The notes under the pieces: model-generated
Seen by the model: only the letters and a program-made list of their open reading frames with translations
The model's database searches: none
Told to the model about the DNA's origin: nothing
DNA from: Beta vulgaris subsp. vulgaris
Taxonomy: Eukaryota > Streptophyta > Magnoliopsida > Caryophyllales > Amaranthaceae
DNA: 64,000 nt
Direction of reading: 5' to 3'
Assembly: GCF_026745355.1 (NCBI RefSeq)
Contig: NC_079209.1
Location: 39,517,694 to 39,581,693 of the forward strand
Position numbers and translations under genes: made by a program
Shown: one piece after another, positions 54,771 to 64,000 of the stretch
Position numbering within the stretch: position 1 is the stretch's first letter
Layout of the letters: each line of letters starts with the position of its first letter

Positions 54771-57700
54771 GATGATGACAACAAAGGTACAAACTAAGGA
54801 AAATAACAAATAATATAAGTGAATGATAATAATAACATAAATAAGAAAATGAAAAATAAAACACAATTATGTGAGTAACTGAATTTTGATTTTTCATTTA
54901 CCTTAACCTATTTTTGATTTTTTTCATGTTTCAATTTTTTTCAAGTTTATGTACAGTTTGTTCCTTAAATCATTTTCCCCCTTTGTCATCCTCAAAAAGA
55001 ATAGACTCTGCATGAATTGATGAATTGATTTAACACCTTAAGACCAATATCAAGCACCATTGTGGTTAAGTTAGAAAATCAAAGAGTAAACTTGCTCAAA
55101 CATCAATCACATAATACTAGCCATTCCAAGGAAGAAATTATGCAAACATTTAGAAACAAGACATATAGCAAAAGTCATTGATTATATAGCACTTGTTCCA
55201 TAACAAAAAAAGAAAGAAAAGAAAAAGGAAAACAAAAGTTGTGTTCCTTGAAAGAAAGACACAAAAACAAAAAAAAAACTAAGAAAGGGAAGGGGAATGG
55301 TGTTCCTCTACAACTTCTTCTTCAACCACATCCTCAATTTTTCATCACCACCCCATGATTGTAACCTTACTGTCCTTCACTCCTCCAAGGCACGGCCATA
55401 GAGTCCATCTTCTTTTGTTGCGCAACCACGTATCACTCAATCTTCATAAGACTTATCATGTATCAGTTTTGGCATCCAAAGTCCAATGAAGATGATTATA
55501 AAATTTATCATATGTTTGGCAGGAAGCAACTTCATTAACCCAGTTAGATCATCCGGATTTCCTGTTCCTTACCCTTGAACTGAGGCAGATGGGGATTTGT
55601 GAAGGAACTGGAGGGGTTTAGTGGAAGGTCATCTGTTCCGGAATGAAACAGAAGGTGAAGGGTGATAAATGGAGGAAGAATGGTGGTGTGGGTGGAAGAG
55701 TTGTGGAGGTGGAAGCAAAAGGATTTGGCCTTTTATTTCATCCTTCAACTGCTCAAAACTGGAAGGAACAGAGAAGGAGAAGGGAAGAATGGAGGGTATT
55801 TGTGAAAGGAACAGAGAGTTTGGGAGATGGGGTGGAGTAGGTTCCTTGAGAGTGAGGGTCCTGTTCCTCATTATCCGAAAGGACTAAAGGAGAGTCCTTG
55901 TTGGAAGGAACAGGAACATGGAGCAATTTTTACGAGTGCTCTTTCTCACTCTCGAGGAACAGAGGTTTAGGCTTGTAGCAATGTGTTTGCGCCTCTTAGG
56001 TTTGGTTCCTCCGGTTAGGAACAGGTCTCCAAGATTAACATCATTTCTCTCTTCTAATGTCATTAGGCATTTTCTTTTTTGAGGAACTGGAACATCTCTC
56101 CTTGAATGAGAACACCTTCTTGGACAGACAACCAAGTCCATTTAGGGTCTTCTCATTCAAATGTTCCCTTGTTTACCCTATGGTGGTCCAACCAGTAAGT
56201 CTTACTTCAAAGTGATGAAGTAAGAGAAGTTATCAAGGCACCGTACCAATACACATTTGTTCTCAATACAGTGAGTTAGATGTTGAATGAAGAGGGAAGG
56301 GAAATTGATTTGTATGTGGTGGTCCAAGCAAAACATGTAACACATATCCAAGAGACACCCACTTCATTCCTCTTTTCAGTTCGAGGAATGAGTGCTCTCC
56401 AAACCAATTAAAAGCACTTTGTGAAGGGGAGAGAGTAGGTTATGGTTTAGTTTGTTTTGGCCAGCTGTTCCTCCAAAATATTCTAAGATTTTGTCTTGAG
56501 GAAAATTCGGAAAAGAAACAGTTCCTTTCCGTTTAAAATACAAATCAGTTCCTTTGCAAGGAACTTCCCATACTTTCTTAAAGTGCTTGATTAAACCTTA
56601 TTTTCTTTCCTCTAACTCAGTTGTGCAAGTTCCATTAGTATTAACAAAATTTGCACAAATCATCCATAGCTAGAGGAACAAGAGCATTATTAAAGGCGAA
56701 TTCAAACAAGAATTCCATGCCTTGTTCCTTTAGAATGGAGGTTAATTCTGAAATTCAATTTTATTGCCCATTCTAAATCGACGCAAAAACCCAAAACATA
56801 CCTAGATTCACTTCGTTCGACCCTTTTCTTGGAAGAGAAGAAACAGTTCCTTTGGAAGGAACAGGTGTGATTTCTTCTTCTTCCCCCTGAGATTGTTCCG
56901 GGGTTTCTTCTTCATCATCTTCCCCAATTAATTTCTTCTACGCATCTCCTTCTAGGAGATTCTAATTGTGTTCCTCTATGGGGTTTTCTTGAATTATGTC
57001 GGTTTCAAGGGTTTTGTTGGAGATGAAGAAATTTCCATTTTTGAAGTGTGGTGTTTTTGATGTGGAAAAGGGAGTTTCTTGAAGTTTTTGCCATGATTTG
57101 AGAAGGTTTGGAGGTTTTTATGGAGTATCAAGAGGGTGATGAGGTTTCGGTATGGTGAAGATGAAGGTTTGGAGGAACACGGTTTCTTAATAGATATGAT
57201 TGAAGGAGGAGTTTTGCATGTAATAGTAATTATGACACGCGGGAAAAAAAATAAAGCAAATAAATAATAAAAAGAAACGAAAAGATAAATAAGAACAAGA
57301 TTTAATTAAACTGGTTCCCCTTTTTTTTGGGATTTTTTGAATTTTTCGGATTTTTATGAATTTTAATTTTTAAAGAAAATAAATGCTAAGGAACTTGTGC
57401 TATAGGAACAACTAATGCTACATATCAATGTCCTTCATTATGCATGTTTCTTACCTTAGGAACAGTAAGGGGAGTATTATGTGACATTTGTGAGTTGTTT
57501 AATTTCTTTGAATTCATGTTTATGTTTTGCAACATTCCAATTTGCAATGGTCTTAGGCAATTAAACACAATTATTTTAGACACAAAGTCACTCAAATTGA
57601 TTCAAACATGGGGGAATGACATAGGAACAATCACTTAATTTTTATTAACCTAACTCAAGCCTTAATTTTTCATATCTATCTCTTTGCAAAGGCTTAGTTA

Positions 57701-57790
57701 GATATCAGCAATCTGATAATCAGTTTGACAAAACTCAAGTTTAATCAAACCTTTTTCAACATTTTCTCTTAAAAAGTGATGTCTATATGT
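54771..57790 (-). repeat. 3-kb spacer between pol and 3' LTR
   Basis: No recognisable protein domain. Short minus-strand frames at 55629-55871 (proline/serine-rich) and 55884-56141 (NLGDLFLTGGTKPKRRKHI, basic) may be relics of the extra ORF that some Sireviruses carry after pol. I see no signal peptide or membrane segment, so an envelope-like role is not supported. GGAAC/GTTCC pentamers are frequent here as well. Confidence 0.55.
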
Positions 57791-57797
57791 ATATGCT

Positions 57798-58346
57798 TTA
57801 CTCTAGAATGATGCACTGGATCTTTAGATATACTATAGCACTTGTATTGTCACAATAAATAGGAACACATTCAAAGTTTATTCCATAGTCACTAAGTTGT
57901 TGTTTTATCCAAAGCATTTGAGAGCAACATGCAGCAGCTGCTACATATTCTGCTTCAGCAGTGGATAAAGCAACTGTGTTTTGTTTCTTGGTACTCCAAG
58001 AAACTAAACTATGACCAAGGAATTGTGCCATACCTGAGGTGCTTTTCCTATTTACAAGATCTCCAGCATAATCTGCATCTGCATATCCTTTTAGTTCGAA
58101 TGTATCACTTCTTGGATAGTAGAGTCCAAGATCATCTGTTCCTTTAAGATATCTAAGAATTCTCTTCACAGCAGTGAGGTGAGACTCCTTTGGATTTGCT
58201 TGAAATCTAGCACACAAACCAACACTGAAAGCTATGTCTGGACGACTAGCAGTTAGATACAAAAGTGAACCAATCATTCCTCTATATTTTGTTTGATCAA
58301 CACTTGTTCCTATGGAGTCTTCATCTAATCTAGTTGAAGTTCCCAT
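57798..58346 (-). pseudogene. Copia RNase H (nearly intact)
   Basis: An open frame of 182 residues with TKYRGMIGSLLYLTASRPDI and HLTAVKRILRYLKGT from the RT-RNase H connection. ELKGYADADYAGD carries the first acidic residues, and VALSTAEAEYVAAA and IYCDNTSAIVYLK the others. This is the RNase HI domain of Copia elements, which degrades the RNA template. The C terminus is lost by a frame change at about 57830. Confidence 0.9.
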
Positions 58347-58349
58347 AGG

Positions 58350-59241
58350 AGTGTGATTTATCTTTGAATTTTCGAGGCCATATTTCTTTAATAGTTCCTT
58401 TATGTATTTTTGTTGGTGAACAATTAATCCTTTTCAGTTTGTTTGATTTGTAGTCCAAGAAAGAAATTTAACTCACCCTCATACTCATTTCAAATTCATT
58501 GCTCATGAGACTTGAGAATTCTTTGCACAATGTTTCATTAGTAGCTCCGAATATGATGTCATCAACATATATTTGAACAAGCAAAATATCAGTTCCTTTA
58601 GATTTTAGGAACAAGGTTTTATCAACCTTTCCTCTTTTAAATTGTTTTCTAAAAGGAACTTTGATAATCTCTCATACCATGATCTAGGTGCTTGTTTTAA
58701 CCCATAAAGAGCTTTATCAAGCTTGTAGACATGATTTGGGAGATTATTATTTTCAAACCAGGGGGTTGTTCAACATATACATCTTCGTTTAGATAGCCAT
58801 TTAAAAATGCACACTTAACATCCATTTGATATAATTTAAATCCCATGTAAGCAGCAAATGCAATTAAATTCTAATGGCTTCTAATCTAGCTACAGGAGCA
58901 AAGGTTTCTTCATAATCAATTCCTTCTTGTTTGTTATAACCTTTTACTACAAGTCTAGCTTTGTTTCTTACAATGGTTCCATATTCATCTAGTTTGTTTC
59001 TAAACACCCATTTTAAGCCAATTACTTTTTGTTGTTTAGATGAAGGAACTAGATGCCATACCTTGTTTCTTTCAAACTCATTTAATTCAGCTTGCATTGC
59101 AGTAATCCAATCAGAGTCAGTTAAGGCTTCTTCATGATTTCTTGGTTCCATCATTGATAGGAACGCATGAAATGCACAAAAGTTCCTTAACTGAGATCTA
59201 GTTTGCGTACCTTTGGATATGTCGCTGATTATGAGTTCCAC
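58350..59241 (-). pseudogene. Copia reverse transcriptase (broken)
   Basis: The N-terminal frame (59241-58864) has [20 protein letters not shown] and [17 protein letters not shown], the RVT_2 entry blocks. In other frames about 58580-58540 encodes QIYVDDIIFGA with the YVDD catalytic site. Frame changes near 58860, 58750, 58670 and 58480 prevent a full product. It lies after the integrase, as in all Copia elements. Confidence 0.88.
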
Positions 59242-59519
59242 AGGATGTGACTTTTTGTAATCTCCAAGGTTTTGGTTGAAACTCTCTTATAGGAACATGT
59301 TGTTCCTCATGAGTTCCTTGAGTAGATGAGGAACTCTGCTCAGTTGTTCCTCTGTTAGCCTCGGTGGACTCAGTTCCTTCATTTGAGGAACAGGAGCATC
59401 TTCTCCTCCTTGAGGAACAGGAACATCATTGATGTCATTATTTTCAATTCCTCGTTCCTTTCCTCTTTCACTTCTTCTTCTTCTTGTGAATCTGGTTCCT
59501 TGTACTGGTTGTGCTAACC

Positions 59520-60540
59520 CTATCTCATAGTCATCAACCTGTATGCTTGGATTATTTTGTCAGATTCATCAAAGATTACATGAATGCTTTCTTCAACACA
59601 CATAGTTTTTTTGTTATATACTCTATAAGCTTTACTATGTGAGGAGTATCCTAAAAATGTTGCTTCATCACTCCTTGCATCAAATTTTCCAAGATTATCT
59701 TTTCCATTATTATGCACATAACATTTGCACTCAAATGTTCTAAAATAGTGATATTTGGTTTCTTTCCAAATAAAGTTCATAAGGAGTTTTATTAATGATA
59801 GGTCTCATCATGGCACGATTAATTATGTGACAAGCAGTATTAACAGCTTCAGCCCAAAAGTTCCTTGGAAGTTCACTAGCAATTAACATGGTTCTAGACA
59901 TTTCCTCCAAAGTTCTATTTTTCCTTTCTACAACACCATTTTGTTGTGTGTTCTAGGGGCAGAAAAATTATGATCTAGGCCATTATCTCTGCTTAGTCAT
60001 CAAATTTATAATTTTCGAATTCCTTGCCATGATCTGATCTAATGTGCATTATTTTATGTCCACTTAGGTTTTGAACTCTTTTAGCAAAGACAAGGAACTC
60101 ATCATAAGTTTCATCTTTACTAGGAGAAAAATAACCCAAGTGTACCTAGAGTAGTCATCTACAATCACAAGTACATACCTCTTTCCACTTCTGCTTTGAA
60201 TTCTCATGGGTCCACATAAGTCCATATGAATTAATCTAATGGTTTAGTGGTACTTACAATCGTTTTAGATTTGAAAGAGGATCTTACTTGTTTACCTCGT
60301 GCACATGCATCACAAACTTGATCAATATGAAATTTTATGATGGTAATCCTAAAACAAGTCTTTTGATCTAAGTTTCTCAAGTAATGAAAAGCTAGCATGT
60401 CCTAGACGCTTGTGCAAAGAAGTGAATCATCTTCAATAACACTAAGACAAGTTAAATTGATTTGAGGAACAAGGTCTAGATCCACAATGTATGTGTTCCC
60501 TTTCCTTGTTCCTTCCAATATAACCTTCTTAGTTTTAATG
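59520..60540 (-). pseudogene. Copia gag-pre-integrase and integrase (broken)
   Basis: Frames on the minus strand show WHKRLGHASF-type residues near 60420. The integrase core follows at about 60240-59800, with the DDYSRYTWV and PQQNGVVERK blocks, and the C-terminal part is at 59780-59520 (YVHNNGKDNLGKFDARSDEA and GYSSHSKAYRVYNKKT). Several single-base indels break it. Arm A and arm B of the hairpin carry the same region. Confidence 0.85.
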
Positions 60541-60739
60541 TTGATGATAAGCATTTTTCTTTATCAAATTTTACAGTATTTCCTTTGTCACAGAATTGAG
60601 AAATGCTTAATAGATTATGTTTTAGACCTTCAACTAAAAATACATTTTCAATGGAGTGTAATGGTGACTTACCAACTTACCCATAGCAACTATGTTACCT
60701 TTCTTATTATCACCAAATGTTACACTCCACCTTCATAGG

Positions 60740-60850
60740 TTGTGAGTGAGAGAAACTTCGTTTTGTCTCCTGTCATGTGCTTGGAACAACCACTATCGAG
60801 ATACCATGTGTTGTACCCCCTCACTCCAACCTGCAAAAATCAACTTTCGT
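60740..60850 (-). pseudogene. Copia protease active-site segment
   Basis: The minus strand encodes WYLDSGCSKHMTGDK, holding the catalytic D-S-G of Copia aspartic proteases. Flanking frames are broken. Confidence 0.8.
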
Positions 60851-61536
60851 GGGTTCCTGTTCTTGACTAGGATTTGTTTTGACAACCCATTTTTTCTTAC
60901 TTATTGTCACATTTTTCCCAATCATTCAGATTTTATTGACATTGATTTATGTAATGACCTACCTTGCCACAATACATACAAACTTATCACTAGGTAGATC
61001 AACATATTTCTTTGTCTTGTTCCTTTTCTTGTAGTTTTCAAAACCAAGACCTTCCTTCCTTTTGGTCTGTGGTTTCTCAATCCACTTAGGAACTTTCATG
61101 ATTTTGCCTCTGTTCCTTGCGACAACCAGTTCCTTTTTAAGATTACAGATCTGTTCCTTTAAAATATTTTTCTCTTTATTTATTTTTCAATCTCAGATCT
61201 GTATCCTTTCAAAGGGGTTGATCTTATATCAAAGGAACTCAGAACAGGGACAAATTCCTTCAAGTGTGAAATCTCTAAATTAATTAGATAATTTTCATTT
61301 TTCAAACTTTCATAAATTCTTTGATTTTTAAGTTTTTATCAAATAAATCAAAATCATGTTTCACATCTGTTCTCATTTTCTTAAGCCATTCTATGTGTTC
61401 CTTGCAAACTTTAAGGCTTGTTCCGTTTGTTCACGTTTTTCACGTTCATCTCTACATTCAAGAATTGCATCATAAAGAAGATCATATATTTCAGTCCTAG
61501 TTTTACCATCTAGTTCTGACTCAAGTCCATGTTGAC

Positions 61537-62638
61537 TTACCTCAATTTTTCTTCATCTTCTTTTTCGTCAGTGTTTGCCATGAGGCAAAGGTTTGCTGTT
61601 TCTTCAGTTGGTTGTTCCTCTTCTTCTTCCGTCTCTGAATCTCCCCAAGCAGCTATCATAGCTTTGCGCACATTTGCCTTAGAGAAAGGTGCTTTTGATT
61701 CTTTGTTCCTTTCAGCAAAGCGTTCCTTGTTCCTTTCTTTGGTTTTGTCATTTTCCCAAAGAGGACATTCCTTGATGAAGTGATCTGTACTTCCACATTT
61801 ATGACAAGCAGCTTTGTTAGAAAATTTCTTAGTTTTACCTTTGAAGTTTCCATTCTTCATGTTCCTGTACATCTTTCGAAATTTTCGAACCATGAGGGCT
61901 GCTTCTTCTTCTTCGAGTCCGAATCATCTTCATCATCTGCTTTGAGAGCAATTGATTTTGATTTGGAGCTTTCACCATATTCAGTATCAAGGTGAAGCTC
62001 ATGAGTCATAAGTGACCCTGCCAGCTGTTCTAAGTTGAACTTAGTGAAGTCTTTTGTTTCTTGAAGAGCAGTGACTTTAGCCATCCATCTGTCCTTAGGA
62101 AGACTCCTAAGAACCTTTCGAACCTGTTCCTCAGATGAAATAAACTTTCCAAGAGAAGCCAACTCATTATAATGTTAGTAAAACGAGTAAACATGTCTCG
62201 GATGCTTTCTTTGGATTTCATGCAGAACAGTTCATATTGATTCATAAGTAAATCAATTTTCGATCTTTTAACTTCATTAGTTCCTTCGTGGGTTACTTCT
62301 AGTAAATCCCATATTTGCTTTGCGGATTTGCATCCCATGATCCTATTATGTTCATGGGGTCCAAGTCCACAATGCAATAGTTTAATAGCCATGGCATTTA
62401 CTTCCATTTTTTCAAAATCAGATTTGTCATAATCAGAGAGGGGTTTAAGAGTTACCTCATTTTTGTCATTTGTAGTTGTGACTTCGAAATCACCAACTTC
62501 AATGACTCTCCATACCTGATAGTTTTCAGCCTTGATGAATATCTCCATGCGGTTCTTCCAATAGTTGTAGTACTTCCCATTGAACATAGGAGGCCTTTGA
62601 GTGGAATAACCTTCTTCAAGTTTCTCGGTGGTATTCAT
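61537..62638 (-). pseudogene. Sirevirus-like gag (frameshifted)
   Basis: Begins MNTTEKLEEGYSTQRPPMFN at 62638 and runs 202 residues. One missing base near 62169 changes frame (62162-61857 continues the capsid part), and another change leads to 61893-61537. That last frame carries the zinc knuckle CHKCGSTDHFIKEC and an acidic tail (GDSETEEEEEQPTEETANLC). Apart from two frameshifts it is collinear with the intact 21172-22203 frame. Gag would assemble the particle. Confidence 0.88.
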
Positions 62639-62683
62639 TGTTCCTTGGATCTTTTTCTCAATAGGGTTTCCTATCTTACGTGA

Positions 62684-62701
62684 GTTCTAGCTCTGATACC
62701 A
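62684..62701 (-). other. Primer-binding site (tRNA-iMet type)
   Basis: The complement reads TGGTATCAGAGCTAGAAC, two bases inside the 5' LTR. Confidence 0.85.
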
Positions 62702-62703
62702 AT

Positions 62704-64000
62704 TGTTATTTCCCTAGGAACACTACAAGAGGGGGGGGAATTGTAGGTGTAGAAATAAACGTAACTTTTTGCGGAAATTAAAACTTAAACGAATAAACAA
62801 GCTAAAGGAACACAAGGGATTTTTACGAGGAAAAACTTCTTGGGCCCAACAAGAAGAAACAACCTCGACCACTAGGGATTTTAAACTCAACACTTTCACT
62901 AATTAGGCCAAACAACTTGTTACAACCTAATTCTAACTCGAGCCACACCTTGAGTTCCTAAACTCAAGTTCCTGAGCCACTGTTCCCTTAACAGCAGTTC
63001 CTCTCAACTTCACTCGAAGTTTTCTCACACATACAAGCTTCACTCAAAGCCTTTTCTTACAGAACTTCACTCAAAGTTCCCTTACCCCAAAAACCAAAAT
63101 ACAATTGATCGAAATAAGCTTAGTGGAATTAGAGTAAGAAGGCAAAGAACAAATGGCTATTATGAGAGAATGAAGGCACTGACACTTAATAAGTTAAACT
63201 CACTTAATTACTTAGTCAGACACAATTTGGAACTTATCTAGACTTTTATATTTATATGTAATCTATAAGAACGTGGGATTAAGTTGAGTACAGTTTAAGT
63301 CCATTAACCCATGATGTTCCTTCCCCTAAGGAACACGTTTACATCATGTCCCATGATCCCATGAACTATAAATGAACGTGGATAAATTAGCCATTACTCC
63401 TAAGTAATAGGAGTTCCTTGAGCTTATCCGAAAATCAGTTTTTATAAAACTCTTTTATCTTTAAAACTGAATTTTAATCTTTAAGAAAATAATATCTTTA
63501 AAAAAATCTTTCTAAAACCGGATATTTATTTTCTTTTTTTTCCGAAAAAAAAATCTTTTTCAAACGATTTTCTTTTTAAAACTGATTTTATCATTTGAAA
63601 TTAGATAAAACTAATTTCCTATAATTTAGGCATGACTTACTCAATTCACTTTTAACCGTTATACTTTGCACGCCTAAGTCTAGTTCCTTTATTAACTCAG
63701 TTCCTTTAACATATTCGTTAGTGCCACTTAGTTTGTTCCTTACGAAGGAACAAACTCTCATTCTCAAATAAACTGCCACTGTTCCTTACCATTCTTTCTT
63801 TGTTCCTTTACATTGGAACTAGAAATAAAACGCCTAGCTTCTATTCTTCTTGATCCAATGCTTGCTCCAGTATCAACTTATAGAAACTTCTTTACTTAGC
63901 CTTTGAAATCCTCTCTTGACTTCTTCTTGACTTCGTATTCTCCCAGTTCCTTTCATTGATACCTTAAACACCATACACTTAAATAACTCATTAGTTCACT
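62704..64000 (-). repeat. 5' LTR of the Sirevirus-like element (incomplete at window end)
   Basis: Starts TGTTATTTCC and is collinear with 53417-54756. By comparison about 50 bp of the terminal U3 end are missing beyond 64000. Confidence 0.92.

Larger units (their letters stand above)
53417..64000 (-). mobile_element. Sirevirus-like Copia retrotransposon, nearly complete (right LTR cut by window)
   Basis: Minus-strand order is LTR (62704 to beyond 64000), primer site, gag, protease, integrase, RT, RNase H, a 3-kb spacer, polypurine tract and 3' LTR (53417-54756). The order INT before RT defines Copia. The long LTRs, the U5 segment CTACAAGAGGGGG, the UBN2-type gag and the long post-pol spacer fit Sireviruses. 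Frames carry several indels, so it is not autonomous. The left flank is CAAAC; the right target duplication lies outside the window. Confidence 0.88.

Noticed and set aside
55629..56141. Envelope-like protein of the Sirevirus element
   Set aside because: No signal peptide, membrane segment or coiled coil visible in the surviving frames.

Overview
This is a plant nuclear window: AT-rich, with spliced coding sequence (GT-AG introns), plant LTR retrotransposons with tRNA-iMet primer sites, and CACTA, hAT, Stowaway and Tourist elements. The one host gene looks eudicot. An Amaranthaceae-type source is possible, but I cannot prove the taxon from sequence alone.

Layout. Positions 1-1906 hold the 5' part of a decayed L1-type LINE on the minus strand (ORF1 with DUF4283 and a CCHC knuckle, then the start of ORF2 endonuclease). 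At 2756-3071 is the primer site and gag start of a truncated Copia element. It is cut by a minus-strand Ty3/Gypsy element (3072 to about 11640) with a 2.44-kb 3' LTR and decayed gag-PR-RT-RNaseH-INT. Its gag is split by a 1.3-kb hAT-like element (9648-10952). Positions 12918-23594 are a single Sirevirus-like Copia insertion, bounded by the target duplication GATCC. Its interior is a giant inverted repeat: LTR-gag-PR-INT occurs once on each strand, joined tail to tail near 18976. Positions about 24130-32500 hold pieces of Tat/Ogre-like Gypsy elements: two related direct LTR copies with different primer sites, a non-coding interior and a broken gag. From 32520 to 42036 are stacked LTR fragments, a 5.2-kb non-autonomous CACTA element (33735-38890, target duplication AGA) carrying a Tourist MITE, and a 1.8-kb terminal-inverted-repeat element carrying a protein-kinase fragment (40255-42036).

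The host gene is at 43386-50738 on the plus strand. It has six exons and encodes about 524 aa of the plant ASG1/TRF2-HOY1 PH-like family. I reconstructed the splice junctions by frame continuity. Its large fourth intron carries two clear Stowaway MITEs and one decayed one. Downstream is a 560-bp tandem duplication. Its second unit is split by a 515-bp solo LTR (52302-52816, target duplication TTCCT) rich in GATCGGGC palindromes.

Positions 53417-64000 are a nearly complete minus-strand Sirevirus-like Copia element of the same family as the hairpin. It has both LTRs (the right one cut by the window end), a polypurine tract, a primer site, all pol domains and a 3-kb 3' spacer. The most unusual features are the Sirevirus hairpin (potential long dsRNA source) and the strong over-representation of GGAAC/GTTCC in this Sirevirus family.
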